From assembly GCA_021804355.1 (NCBI GenBank), contig JAJZHP010000018.1, positions 1 through 33,261 of the forward strand: a stretch of 33,261 nt of DNA. Reading direction: 5' to 3'. This DNA comes from Pseudomonadota bacterium. Its GTDB lineage: Bacteria > Pseudomonadota > Gammaproteobacteria > Pseudomonadales > Moraxellaceae. The translations under genes were made by a program, and so were the position numbers. This document shows positions 6,239 to 15,141 of this stretch, piece by piece. A model generated the notes under the pieces. It was not told the DNA's origin and ran no database searches. It worked only from the letters and a program-made list of their open reading frames with translations. The first letter of the stretch is position 1. Each line of letters begins with the position of its first letter.

Positions 6239-9200
6239 ATGCGTAAGACTGATTGGCTGAAATGGATAACAGCTTTTGGCTTTATCATGAGCTTAAGTGC
6301 TCAAGCGAGTCTTCAGGATGGTCAGCCTTATGATGTGCAGGTCAATGCGCAAGGCTATCAAATTGATGGTCAATATCGAATTCTGCGTGGAGGTAGCGTG
6401 CAGTGGTTTCGAATTCCGCCGAGCGAGTGGCAGGATCGCTTAACCAAGTTCAAGGCGGCAGGTTTTAATACCGTCGATCTGTATGTGGCATGGAATGTGG
6501 TAGAACCCAGCAATGGGCAGTTTGTCTTCGATCAGGTGGGCTTGGGTCACTTTCTTGATCTGTGCAAATCGATGGGGCTTTACGTTTATTTGCGCCCTGG
6601 GCCGTATATCACGAATGAAATGGATGGCGGCGGCATCCCTGCCTGGCTGAATGCCATCTCGACCAAGAAATCACTGGCAGCTGACGGCATGCCTAATTAC
6701 CGTACGGTTGATCCTGATTATCTGTTTTATGTAGGTCGGTACCTGCATAACCTGGACAGTTATTTGCAAAATTATTTTGCCAATCGCGGCGGTCCGATTG
6801 TGCTTTATGCCTTGGAAAATGAGTACAACTGGTTCTTGCCTTTTCATGAGCTGGATAAGGTGTTTTGGTATAACAACGGACCTGAGCGAAATGTCACAGA
6901 GCTGTACAATCCGGCGGCCTATTTTACAGCGCTGAAAAACATCGTGCTCGCTGACGGTGTCAGTGTGCCCCTGACCACCTGCCCAGGAGATGGAAAAGCC
7001 TCTGATACCGGCGATGTGCCGGGTATAACCATCATGCCCAATATCTACGCAGGTATAGCCATTGCCAACAGCACCTCACCGGAGTCAGAGGTCACTTCCT
7101 TGTTGGCAGATCTGCATAACCCCTCAGCGCATGGGGGGGCCTATGTCAACACACCGAGTGGGGCTACCGAGTCTGATCGCGATCCTGTGGAGCTCACCCG
7201 CTTGATGTTAAGCGGCTTGCATGCGGGCATGGCCTTTAATGCGGTGGGTATGGCTACGCCAGGGTATCATAACGCGGTGGTGCTCTATACACGCAGCCTG
7301 TCGCAGGCGTTTGACTTCAGTAATATTAACAATATTATCAACGGCTTTGTGTCTCCTCAGGTGGGGTATTTCTCAGGTGTGGTTGATTATGACGGACCTA
7401 TTTCAGCGTCGGGACTGCTGCGTCCGACTTTTTATGCATTCCGTCGCATGAATATGTTTTTTGACAGTGTTGAGCCCTACCTGGGATCTTCCGGAGCTGC
7501 ACAGACGCAAGGGCTAAGTATCAGTAATACGGCGCTGGGAGCTCCCGAAGGCAGTCAACTCACCAATTACTGGACGCAGGGCCAACAAGGTTTTAGTGTC
7601 ATTGACTTAGTCAATGCCTCAGGTCAGGCGCAGACGGTGCCGGTGGGTGGCATACAATTGGGCGGGCTGAGCTTCCCTCAGTATGTACCGATGACAGTTC
7701 CTGTCGCAACGCTGACGGCTCAGGGGCAGTTCAGCCAGACCAGCAATACCTACGTCATGCCGCTGGTACAGAACTTGCCACTGGACGGGGCTGCAACGCT
7801 GAATTACACCACCAGTGAGTTGCTAAGTGCCGGTGATTTTAATGGCGATGCCCTGCTGATGGTACATGGTTCAGCAGGTAGCCAGGGAGAGATGTCGATC
7901 AGCGGATTGGGTCAGGGTGCTACCGTGTTGTCTCAAGACCCTAGCATCAACATCGTGTCTTCAGGCATGGATCCTTTGGTCATCACCTATCAGCACGCGC
8001 CCAATGTGGCGCTGGTCATTCAGGCGGCATCAGGACAGATGCTACGCGTTTGGATCACTACCAGTGATGAAGCGGGTAAAGTGTGGCGCACACGTGTCAA
8101 CCAGCATGATGTTATCATCACGGGCCTGGATTTTCTTAACACTCAGGCTTCGCTTAATCAGGCCGATATACAACTCAAGGCGGAGTATTCCGGTAGCCCC
8201 GACAACATCATGATCGTAAGTCCTGAGCCCTGGCAGCCGTCGAATCTTCTGATGACATCGGGATGGAACTCTACGACGCAGGCAAGTACTTACATCAAAC
8301 CTACCCAGGTGGTCGGAATAACAACGCTGCCCAGTTTGTCTTCAGGTCGAGCCGCCAGTGACACAGGTGAAGCCCAGCCGGGGTATAACGACGCTAACTG
8401 GCAACATTGGTCCGGTCAGCCGCGTGCTCTGGAAACTCTGGGTATCGATGCGGGTCATGCTTGGTACCGCGCTGAACTGGATCTCAGCCATACGCCTTAT
8501 TTCTGGGAAGACTGCTCGCTTTATGTGCAGAATGCCTCGGATATTGTGGGTATCTATGTTAATGGTACCTATTTAAGCACGGAGTCTCCGTTGGGCACCG
8601 AGTTGCAGTCCAATGACTGGAATGGTAATTATCAGTTCCCTTCATTGCGTCCCTATTTGCATGCTGGCCGCAACATCATTGCCTTTCGTACCGAAATTTG
8701 GGGTCATGGCAGTTTCATGTGGCCGCGCGGTACCCTGATGGGGACGACGATGCGTATGCCGGCGTTGGGTTTTGACAGTATCAAGGGCCTGGTCGGTAGC
8801 GCCCAGGTCGGTGGCAATGCGCTGAGCCTGTGGAGTGTTGCAGGAGGACTGGGGGGTGAGCGGGGAGGTTATATGTCACCCTCCTATAATGATAGTGCTT
8901 GGAGTACATGGACGTTACCGATGAACCTGGCGCGCGGCGAAGTTCGTTGGTACCGTACCACATTCAATCAGGCGCAATTGCCTTCCCTGCAACAAGTGGA
9001 TGCCCCTCTCGCCTTGCATCTCACCGGGACCCATGTCAAAGCGACGGTCTGGTTGAACGGTCAGCTAATAGGGCGCTGGGTCAGCGGTGATGGTTGGTTG
9101 GGGCGTGGTTTCTGGGGACGCGCCTTGCGCGATATGTGGATGAGTACGGATCCTGATTACCTGCCACTCAGTCAACGCAGCCTGTTCCCTGCTGGGCAGA

Positions 9201-9361
9201 ACAATGTCCTGGCGATAGCTTTTGAGGATGTGGGGGGAGGTAGTGACAGTGGTGGGCAGGTGGGCAGTGTTAATCTGGCACTGGCACCTGAGCAGTTCGG
9301 CAGTCAGGGTCTGGTAGCTTCGCCCCTGGGAGTTTTCAGCCTCGAACTTAATCAACCCTAA
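6239..9361 (+). CDS. Secreted GH35-like (beta-galactosidase family) protein
   Basis: 1040 residues with a signal peptide (cleavage likely after A-Q-A, residue 23), so periplasmic or exported. The N-terminal TIM barrel is GH35-like: G-G-S-V-Q-W-F-R-I-P, W-N-V-V-E-P, L-R-P-G-P-Y-I-T-N-E, and L-E-N-E-Y with the expected acid/base Glu195. The usual nucleophile segment (T-E-x-Q/F-x-G) should fall near residues 300-308, but that stretch reads A-Y-V-N-T-P-S-G. The enzyme may use another Glu (311 is nearby), be a distant variant or be inactive. Two beta-sandwich, carbohydrate-binding-like regions follow (about 725-830 and 880-1010) with W-Y-R-A and W-L-N-G features. It stands alone and no transporter is adjacent, so the substrate is unknown. 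Confidence 0.72.
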   Translation: MRKTDWLKWITAFGFIMSLSAQASLQDGQPYDVQVNAQGYQIDGQYRILRGGSVQWFRIPPSEWQDRLTKFKAAGFNTVDLYVAWNVVEPSNGQFVFDQVGLGHFLDLCKSMGLYVYLRPGPYITNEMDGGGIPAWLNAISTKKSLAADGMPNYRTVDPDYLFYVGRYLHNLDSYLQNYFANRGGPIVLYALENEYNWFLPFHELDKVFWYNNGPERNVTELYNPAAYFTALKNIVLADGVSVPLTTCPGDGKASDTGDVPGITIMPNIYAGIAIANSTSPESEVTSLLADLHNPSAHGGAYVNTPSGATESDRDPVELTRLMLSGLHAGMAFNAVGMATPGYHNAVVLYTRSLSQAFDFSNINNIINGFVSPQVGYFSGVVDYDGPISASGLLRPTFYAFRRMNMFFDSVEPYLGSSGAAQTQGLSISNTALGAPEGSQLTNYWTQGQQGFSVIDLVNASGQAQTVPVGGIQLGGLSFPQYVPMTVPVATLTAQGQFSQTSNTYVMPLVQNLPLDGAATLNYTTSELLSAGDFNGDALLMVHGSAGSQGEMSISGLGQGATVLSQDPSINIVSSGMDPLVITYQHAPNVALVIQAASGQMLRVWITTSDEAGKVWRTRVNQHDVIITGLDFLNTQASLNQADIQLKAEYSGSPDNIMIVSPEPWQPSNLLMTSGWNSTTQASTYIKPTQVVGITTLPSLSSGRAASDTGEAQPGYNDANWQHWSGQPRALETLGIDAGHAWYRAELDLSHTPYFWEDCSLYVQNASDIVGIYVNGTYLSTESPLGTELQSNDWNGNYQFPSLRPYLHAGRNIIAFRTEIWGHGSFMWPRGTLMGTTMRMPALGFDSIKGLVGSAQVGGNALSLWSVAGGLGGERGGYMSPSYNDSAWSTWTLPMNLARGEVRWYRTTFNQAQLPSLQQVDAPLALHLTGTHVKATVWLNGQLIGRWVSGDGWLGRGFWGRALRDMWMSTDPDYLPLSQRSLFPAGQNNVLAIAFEDVGGGSDSGGQVGSVNLALAPEQFGSQGLVASPLGVFSLELNQP

Positions 9362-9364
9362 CCT

Positions 9365-9961
9365 TTAGTGCACACAGCCCCGCTCATTGGGCGGGGTTGT
9401 TGTTTGCAAAAGGCATTTCAGATCGATCAACCATCCGGTCAATTCATCTTCCCTGGGTGCAGGAAAACTGCAAAGACGACCGATAAAGGCCAGCATAGCC
9501 AGACGGGCTATGCGCCGCCCTTGTTCCGGGTCATGCATAAGACGGGTAAATACCGGAATCAGGCGGCGTTCCCGTTCAACATCGATGCGTTCAAGATGAT
9601 GGGCAACGCGTGTGTGATTGAGGCCCCAGGCACGTAGCGCAAGTTCCAGATGAAAGCTGCGAGTCTCAGCAAAGCTTAACATGCCATGCAATTGTTGCCA
9701 GGGGTCGAGGCCATCCCGTTCAGCCTGTTCAAAGCCACTGATGATGCCATCCGACTCAAAGCGTTCCATGATGGCATCGATAAAGTCATCCAGACCGCGG
9801 AAATGGTGGTAAAACGAGCCGCGCGTCAGGCCAAGTTGACGAGCCAGCCGGTTGGGGGTGGCCGCCATATGCCCCTCTTCATGCAGCGCCTTGAGCGCTG
9901 CCTGGATCCAGTCTTCGCGTGCCACTTTGCCACCTAGCTCCCCGTAGAGGTTATCGATCAT
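9365..9961 (-). CDS. TetR-family transcriptional regulator
   Basis: 198 residues with a classical N-terminal TetR helix-turn-helix at about residues 37-54 (N-R-L-A-R-Q-L-G-L-T-R-G-S-F-Y-H-H-F). The C-terminal ligand-binding half is helical with no family-specific motif. It is divergent from the acyl-CoA dehydrogenase gene. A 22-bp imperfect palindrome between them suggests it represses that gene and itself, with an acyl-CoA or related ligand as inducer (inference from similar arrangements). The ribosome-binding site at ATG 9961 is weak. The 3' end doubles as the terminator of the neighbouring GH35-like gene. Confidence 0.85.
   Translation of the reverse strand: MIDNLYGELGGKVAREDWIQAALKALHEEGHMAATPNRLARQLGLTRGSFYHHFRGLDDFIDAIMERFESDGIISGFEQAERDGLDPWQQLHGMLSFAETRSFHLELALRAWGLNHTRVAHHLERIDVERERRLIPVFTRLMHDPEQGRRIARLAMLAFIGRLCSFPAPREDELTGWLIDLKCLLQTTTPPNERGCVH
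9376..9406 (+). terminator. Intrinsic terminator after the GH35-like gene
   Basis: Stem CCCCGC (9378-9383) with GCGGGG (9391-9396), extended by a G-T and an A-T pair, loop TCATTGG, followed by the T-rich TTGTTGTTTG. It lies inside the 3' end of the convergent tetR gene, whose last codons form the hairpin. Confidence 0.65.
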
Positions 9962-9983
9962 AGCTGTTTACACACTGGACAGG

Positions 9984-10005
9984 AAACATACACCCCTGTA
10001 TGGTT
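9984..10005. promoter_or_regulatory. Palindromic TetR operator candidate
   Basis: AAACATACA (9984-9992), CCCC, TGTATGGTT (9997-10005): 8 of 9 positions are reverse-complementary. It sits alone in the 71-bp divergent gap between the tetR and acyl-CoA dehydrogenase starts. Size and symmetry fit a TetR dimer site. No clear -35/-10 pair was assigned. Confidence 0.55.
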
Positions 10006-10032
10006 GGAGGTAGCTACTACAGGAGATGGGTC

Positions 10033-11169
10033 ATGCCAGTCAATTTTGAGGACGAACACCGATTATTGCGCGAATCAACGCGGCGGTTTGTTGAGCGTGA
10101 AATTTTGCCTGATGTTGATGCCTGGGAAGAAGCAGGCAGTTTCCCTCGAGACCTATACCGCAAGGCAGGTGCGGCGGGGTTGCTGCGTTTGGGTTTCCCC
10201 GAGGAGGATGGGGGGACGGGCCCAGACCCCCTCATGCTAGTGGTTTTTACCGAAGAAATGATGCGCTGTACCAGTGCAGGTGTCGTGGCCGGGCTGGGAT
10301 CATTAGGCATAGGTTTGCCTCCGGTAGTCACCTGGGGGTCCCCGGAACTCAAAGCGCGTATCGTACCTCCGGTCCTGGCGGGCGATAAGATCATGGCTTT
10401 GGCGATCACCGAGCCGGGAGGGGGTTCGGATGTAGCTAATCTGCATACGCGCGCCGAACGAACCGAGCAAGGTTTTCGGGTGACTGGTCAAAAAACCTTT
10501 ATCACCAGCGGTTGCCGCGCTGATTATTATACCGTCGCTGTGCGTACAGGAGGCGAAGGTTACGCAGGTATCAGCCTTTTGCTGATGGAAGCTAGCATGC
10601 CAGGATTTCATCGCAGCCAGCCCCTGAAAAAAATGGGTTGGTGGGCCAGCGATACCGCTGAGTTATCCTTTGATCATGTTCTGGTCCCGTTTGAGAATCT
10701 TATTGGCCCTGAGAACGCAGGCTTTTACGCCATCATGTCGAATTTTCAGATGGAACGATTAAGTCTGGCTGTCATGGCCAACAGCACGGCTCAGATGGCG
10801 TTGGAGGCCTGCCTGGCCTATGTCAGGGAGCGTGAAGCTTTTGGTCGATCCCTCAACAAATTTCAGGTTATGCGTCATAAACTGGTGGAGATGGCCACTC
10901 AGGTCGAAGTCAGCCGGCAGTACACCTACCATGTGGCAGAACTCATGAAGCAGGGTCAGGCCGTGGTTCGTGAGGTGTCCATGGCCAAGAACTTCTCCAC
11001 GCGTGTCAGTGATCAGGTGACTCATGAGGCCGTACAGATTTTTGCGGGCGCAGGTTATATGCGTGGAACCTTGGTGGAGCGGCTATATCGCGATAACCGT
11101 ATCCTTTCCATTGGTGGGGGCACTTATGAAATCATGAATGAAGTGATCGCTAAACAGATGAATTTGTGA
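10033..11169 (+). CDS. Acyl-CoA dehydrogenase
   Basis: FAD-dependent acyl-CoA dehydrogenase of 378 residues, catalysing alpha-beta desaturation of an acyl-CoA in beta-oxidation or branched-chain catabolism. Family features include A-I-T-E-P-G-G-G-S-D, K-x-F-I-T-S-G (FAD/substrate region), R-E-A-F-G-R-S-L-N-K-F-Q and the C-terminal G-G-G-T-Y-E-I. The start at ATG 10033 has AGGAGA 6 nt upstream; the ATG at 10000 lacks one and would lengthen the N-terminus unusually. It is divergent from a TetR gene that probably controls it. Chain-length preference cannot be judged. Cytosolic, with ETF as the usual electron acceptor. Confidence 0.9.
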   Translation: MPVNFEDEHRLLRESTRRFVEREILPDVDAWEEAGSFPRDLYRKAGAAGLLRLGFPEEDGGTGPDPLMLVVFTEEMMRCTSAGVVAGLGSLGIGLPPVVTWGSPELKARIVPPVLAGDKIMALAITEPGGGSDVANLHTRAERTEQGFRVTGQKTFITSGCRADYYTVAVRTGGEGYAGISLLLMEASMPGFHRSQPLKKMGWWASDTAELSFDHVLVPFENLIGPENAGFYAIMSNFQMERLSLAVMANSTAQMALEACLAYVREREAFGRSLNKFQVMRHKLVEMATQVEVSRQYTYHVAELMKQGQAVVREVSMAKNFSTRVSDQVTHEAVQIFAGAGYMRGTLVERLYRDNRILSIGGGTYEIMNEVIAKQMNL

Positions 11170-11261
11170 CCTGAGTTTCATGAGTAGGCTAATTGCAGGC
11201 GACATGATCTGACTAAGCCGCTATGCTAGATGAACAGGCAAGGCGGGTTGTGGCGGGCACG

Positions 11262-12413
11262 ATGGAGTTTGAGTGGGTATCAACGATGAGTCGCCTGCGT
11301 CCTTTAGCGCAGAGTTTGGCCACCAAGCCTTTGCTGGCTGTTGATACAGAATTTGTTCGGGTAGATACCTTTTATCCCTTGCCAGGCCTGCTGCAGATAG
11401 CTGATCGCGAGCAGGCTTGGCTCGTGGATCCTTTAGCCTTGCCCCGACCGCAGGAATTGGCTCGCGTATTTTATGGCGATACCTGTACCAAGGTGTTGCA
11501 TGCCTGTTTTGAAGATCTTGAAGTGCTGGAGCAACTCACGCAGTTGCGGTGCAGGGCTATATTCGATACCCAATTGGCTGCCGCTTATTTAGGCTATGGC
11601 TTGCAAATTGGCTACCAGAAATTGCTGCAAGAGGAATTGGGTGTCGCCATACGCAAGGAGGAGTCACGTTCGGACTGGTTACAACGCCCTTTAACGCCAG
11701 AGCAGCTACGCTATGCCGTTCAGGATGTCGAACATTTACTGCCCTTGTATGACCGTTTACAACACCGTCTGCAGGCGTTGGGTCATTGGCAACGGGTACT
11801 TGAAGATAATGCTTTATTGCTCAGTGAAGTACCTGAGCCCGTTGATCCAGAACTGGCTTACCGTGATGTGGCCAATGCCTGGCGCCTTAAGCGACAGCAG
11901 CTGGCTGTTTTACAGGCCTTGTGCTTCTGGCGCGAAACTGAAGCCGAGCGACGCAATATGCCGCGTAATTTTTTGCTGCGTAGTAATAGTTTGTTGCCTC
12001 TTGCTCAGCTTCAGCCTGCACAAAAATCACAACTTGCTTTGATAGAAGGCATGACTCCCCGGATTTTACGACGTGAAGGTGATGCTTTACTTGAAGTGAT
12101 ACGTACCGCACAGCATAGTGATGCGAACAGGTGGCCTGACTTGCTGCCCTGGCCCTGGCCGCGTGAGTTGCGTGATATCATGCTGGGTTTGAAACAGGCA
12201 TTAGAACCGCAAGCGGCTAACTTGGGATTGCCCTTGGATGTACTTATTCGCAAACGACATTATGAAGAATTGCTGGAGTGTTTTATGCGGCAGCGAACAC
12301 CTCGCGCCCGTTGGTCAGGCTGGCGTCACGAGGTCGTTTTTGAGCCCGCCATGCGCTATTTGGAGCCTTACCGTGCTGAATTGGAACAATGGCAGATGAG
12401 GCGGTGGCGATGA
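11262..12413 (+). CDS. rnd: Ribonuclease D
   Basis: 3'-5' exoribonuclease that trims tRNA and other small RNA precursors. DEDD motifs are clear: V-D28-T-E30-F (Exo I), H-A-C-F-E-D-L (Exo II) and Y-A-V-Q-D-V-E-H-L-L (Exo III), followed by HRDC-like helical regions, for about 383 residues. Three starts are possible: ATG 11223, GTG 11250 (AAGGCGG close upstream) and ATG 11262. I favour the last by family length, without strong proof. It is the first gene of a chain in which ycgL, ycgN and a membrane protein follow with ATGA overlaps, the order seen in many gammaproteobacteria. Confidence 0.92.
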   Translation: MEFEWVSTMSRLRPLAQSLATKPLLAVDTEFVRVDTFYPLPGLLQIADREQAWLVDPLALPRPQELARVFYGDTCTKVLHACFEDLEVLEQLTQLRCRAIFDTQLAAAYLGYGLQIGYQKLLQEELGVAIRKEESRSDWLQRPLTPEQLRYAVQDVEHLLPLYDRLQHRLQALGHWQRVLEDNALLLSEVPEPVDPELAYRDVANAWRLKRQQLAVLQALCFWRETEAERRNMPRNFLLRSNSLLPLAQLQPAQKSQLALIEGMTPRILRREGDALLEVIRTAQHSDANRWPDLLPWPWPRELRDIMLGLKQALEPQAANLGLPLDVLIRKRHYEELLECFMRQRTPRARWSGWRHEVVFEPAMRYLEPYRAELEQWQMRRWR

Positions 12414-12703
12414 GCTTGTTGATATGTTCTGTGTACAAGACAGCTAAGCGGGCTGATACCTATTTATATGTGAATCGGGAGGAAGGATTAAAACGGGTTC
12501 CAACAGCCTTGCTGGAACGTATGGAGCCTCTACAGCATGTGATGGATATGCCCTGGCGGGCAGACCGTGATCTGGCAAGAGTGCGAGCCGACGTATTGCG
12601 ACAGGCTTTAAACGAGCAAGGATTTTTTTTGCAGTTGCCTCCCGCTCCCGATGATGAAACCAAAGAATTTCTGGGGCGTATTCAAAGGCGCCAGCGGGAA
12701 TGA
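12410..12703 (+). CDS. ycgL: YcgL domain protein
   Basis: A 97-residue protein of the YcgL (UPF0745/DUF709) family: M-S-L-L-I-C-S-V-Y-K-T, D-T-Y-L-Y-V, then a C-terminal helix with F-L-G-R-I-Q-R-R. Small and cytosolic; the molecular role is unknown, though the family is conserved next to rnd. ATG 12410 overlaps the rnd stop as ATGA, indicating translational coupling; an in-frame ATG at 12389 is unlikely. Confidence 0.9.
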   Translation: MSLLICSVYKTAKRADTYLYVNREEGLKRVPTALLERMEPLQHVMDMPWRADRDLARVRADVLRQALNEQGFFLQLPPAPDDETKEFLGRIQRRQRE

Positions 12704-13143
12704 CCAGGCCGGCATGGCTGAATCGCCCCCTGCACGAACTGACCTCCGAGCAATGGGAGGCTTTGTGTGATGGTTGCGGGCGTTGTTGTTTGCACAAGCT
12801 GGAAGATGAAGACACCGGGGAGGTGGTTTATACGCGTGTGGCCTGCATACTGCTGGATACAGGTACGGCACAGTGTCGGGATTACTCAAATCGCCAGTCG
12901 CGTGTGCCAGGATGTGTGCAGATCACCCCTGATAATGTTCATGGCCTCTACTGGTTACCCAGGACCTGTGCTTACCGATTGCGTGCAGAGGGAAGGCGAT
13001 TGTACGATTGGCACCCCTTGCTCTCAGGTTCGCAGGAGACGGTCAGGCGAGCGGGTATCGGTGTTATGGGCCGGATTATAAGTGAGGATGAGGTGGAGGA
13101 AGATGCTTATGAAGATCATGTGGTTCGTTGGGTGAAATCATGA
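12700..13143 (+). CDS. ycgN: YcgN family cysteine-cluster protein
   Basis: 147 residues of the UPF0260/YcgN family with a cysteine cluster C23-x2-C26-x2-C29-C30 and further cysteines at 49, 59 and 72, of the type seen in putative metal- or Fe-S-binding YkgJ-like proteins. The function is not established. The start overlaps the ycgL stop (ATGA) and the end overlaps the next ORF in the same way, so all four genes are probably one transcript. Confidence 0.9.
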   Translation: MTRPAWLNRPLHELTSEQWEALCDGCGRCCLHKLEDEDTGEVVYTRVACILLDTGTAQCRDYSNRQSRVPGCVQITPDNVHGLYWLPRTCAYRLRAEGRRLYDWHPLLSGSQETVRRAGIGVMGRIISEDEVEEDAYEDHVVRWVKS

Positions 13144-13451
13144 CCCCGTCCTTACTGATAGCTTGGTTGATTTATGTGACGAGTGGCCTGGTGCTCCTGC
13201 TGCTAGCTCATGTTTTATTACAACGTTGGTGGCCAGAGGCCCGTGCAGGGTTACTCGTTGCCATGGCGATTCTGATATTTACTCCTGGCCCTTCAGAGGC
13301 CACGTTCACTCACGTTGGGCCGGCCATCATCGGGGTATTGTTCAATGTGATGTCGCATTCATGGCTCGGGGTGGTTCGTTCAGTCTTGCCGTTGACGGTG
13401 GCGGGAGCCCTGGTGACCGCTGTTATGGGGTGGCGGACTCATGTGGAGTGA
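13140..13451 (+). CDS. Small inner-membrane protein of the rnd-ycgLN operon
   Basis: 103 residues with three probable membrane helices (about 4-27, 37-52 and 84-100) and the motif T-P-G-P between them. The ATG at 13140 overlaps the ycgN stop (ATGA). No family function is recognised. Its position before the VWA/MoxR genes suggests a link to that block, which is inference only. Confidence 0.75.
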   Translation: MTPSLLIAWLIYVTSGLVLLLLAHVLLQRWWPEARAGLLVAMAILIFTPGPSEATFTHVGPAIIGVLFNVMSHSWLGVVRSVLPLTVAGALVTAVMGWRTHVE

Positions 13452-13515
13452 GCATGAGCGCTATCTCCTGACGCCTCCTTGGCATTCTTCTGCTATACAT
13501 GAAGTATCGAGGTGA

Positions 13516-15018
13516 GTGGACTTAGATAAGATGCGTGTGTGGGCGCTGGTTCTGTTGATGCTGGTGATGTCGGCGCAGGCAGCACAGGAAGTTCCTGATG
13601 TGGCTGTACTGATCGATGTCTCCGGCAGCATGCACAAGAATGACCCGCATGATGAACGCACACAGGCCTTGCGTCTGCTGCTCAATCTTTTACCTGCAGG
13701 CAGTCGATTTACCCTGTGGACCTTTGCGGATACCCCTGAGTTGATTGATCGTGGTTCAGCGATGGATAGCACACAGCGTTCCCAGGCGCTCGGGGTTTTA
13801 AACCGCATTGATGCTCATGGAGCCTGGACTGATATCCATGCCGCTTTGCAGTCGGCCTTGCATGAACTAAGTCAGGATACTGGACAGAATCGTCATGTGA
13901 TTTTGCTCACGGACGGATTTGTAGAACTTGGGCATGGAGTAGGTGCCGATAAGACCTCCCGTGATCAGGTATGGACGGCTGATTTGCAACAGGCCATCGC
14001 AGCCCATGTGCATATCCACTCCATTGCCTTGGGGGGTGACGCTGATACCGCGCTGTTGCGGCACTTGAGTTTGGGCAGTAAGGGGCGCTTTGTACAGGCT
14101 CAGGGGCAGGCTTTAACGACAGCGTTTCTACAGATTTTTGATGTGGCCGCTCCTAGTCAGCGCGTTCCTGTGGAGGGGCATAGTTTTAGTGTGGACACCG
14201 GCGTGCGAGATATGACCCTGCTGGCTTTTCGCCCTGTCAATGGGCAGATGATGCAACTCATGCCCCCGGATCAGCAATCCTGGACGGCCAGTCAGCACCC
14301 GGCAAGTGTTCGTTGGGTCCACACTGATCAGTACGATATTGTCAGTGTTGAAAAGCCCTTGGCGGGAACCTGGCATCTGGCCGCTGATATGGGGCCGGAT
14401 AGTCGGGTGAGTATATTAAGTGATATGAGTCTGGAGGTTCAGGGGGTGCCAACCAATGTGTCGCCCAACACCCCGTTGACGTTAACCATCGCGCTGAGAA
14501 ACCGCGAAAAAGTGGTTACCGATGCAGACTTCCTGATGCTCACTACCTGGACCGTTGAGGCTGGTAAGGTGGGCGATTTATGGCGTAAGACCTTGATTTA
14601 TGATGGTCCGGAGCAAGGGTCTGTCATGGTGCCTGGTGATGGCAAATTTACTGTCAATCTGCCAGGTTATGCCGAGCCCGGCGATTATGTGGTGCGCGTG
14701 CGGCTGATCTCTGCCACGTTTGCCAGAGAATTTGATCAATTGCTACATGTGACCGGTCATGTAGCCGATTTGCCCAAGGCGGTGGTTAAGCGTGTGGCTA
14801 CCCAGGAGCCTGTGGTCTCTGCGCCGAAGAAGTCGTCGTATCGACTATGGCTATGGATACTAAGCGGGATCTTCGGTGTACTGCTGCTAGGTGGGTTAGG
14901 ATTGATAGCTTATGTGGTCTGGCGAAAACATAAGTTACGCTTGGCTATTGAAAAGGCTGCCGTGGGAGGCGGTGAGGGCCAGGAAACCTCTGCAGATGAC
15001 GGTCATAAGAAAAAATGA
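13516..15018 (+). CDS. Membrane-anchored VWA-domain protein
   Basis: 500 residues. An N-terminal signal sequence (about 6-22, ending A-Q-A) is followed by a VWA domain with an intact MIDAS motif (D34-V-S36-G-S38) and a later L-T-D-G. A beta-rich middle follows, then a single membrane helix (about 442-471) and a charged cytosolic tail. The VWA therefore faces the periplasm. It resembles the TIGR03503-type conserved proteins of gammaproteobacteria. The GTG start at 13516 has GAGG very close; the ATG at 13531 would remove five residues. The following MoxR gene is 123 bp away, so co-transcription is likely but unproven. Confidence 0.82.
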   Translation: MDLDKMRVWALVLLMLVMSAQAAQEVPDVAVLIDVSGSMHKNDPHDERTQALRLLLNLLPAGSRFTLWTFADTPELIDRGSAMDSTQRSQALGVLNRIDAHGAWTDIHAALQSALHELSQDTGQNRHVILLTDGFVELGHGVGADKTSRDQVWTADLQQAIAAHVHIHSIALGGDADTALLRHLSLGSKGRFVQAQGQALTTAFLQIFDVAAPSQRVPVEGHSFSVDTGVRDMTLLAFRPVNGQMMQLMPPDQQSWTASQHPASVRWVHTDQYDIVSVEKPLAGTWHLAADMGPDSRVSILSDMSLEVQGVPTNVSPNTPLTLTIALRNREKVVTDADFLMLTTWTVEAGKVGDLWRKTLIYDGPEQGSVMVPGDGKFTVNLPGYAEPGDYVVRVRLISATFAREFDQLLHVTGHVADLPKAVVKRVATQEPVVSAPKKSSYRLWLWILSGIFGVLLLGGLGLIAYVVWRKHKLRLAIEKAAVGGGEGQETSADDGHKKK

Positions 15019-15141
15019 AGCCAACTATCAGGGGCTGATCAGCCATGCTGGACCGACCCGCTGGTCGTCAACAGAAGGTTGTTGCCTGAGCCATGTAGGC
15101 CCTATACTCGCCATTCCAGTGAATTATCAGGGTCAGGGCTT

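Noticed and set aside
12444-12889. Minus-strand frames across ycgL/ycgN
   Set aside because: Antisense to two well-conserved families; no independent coding evidence.
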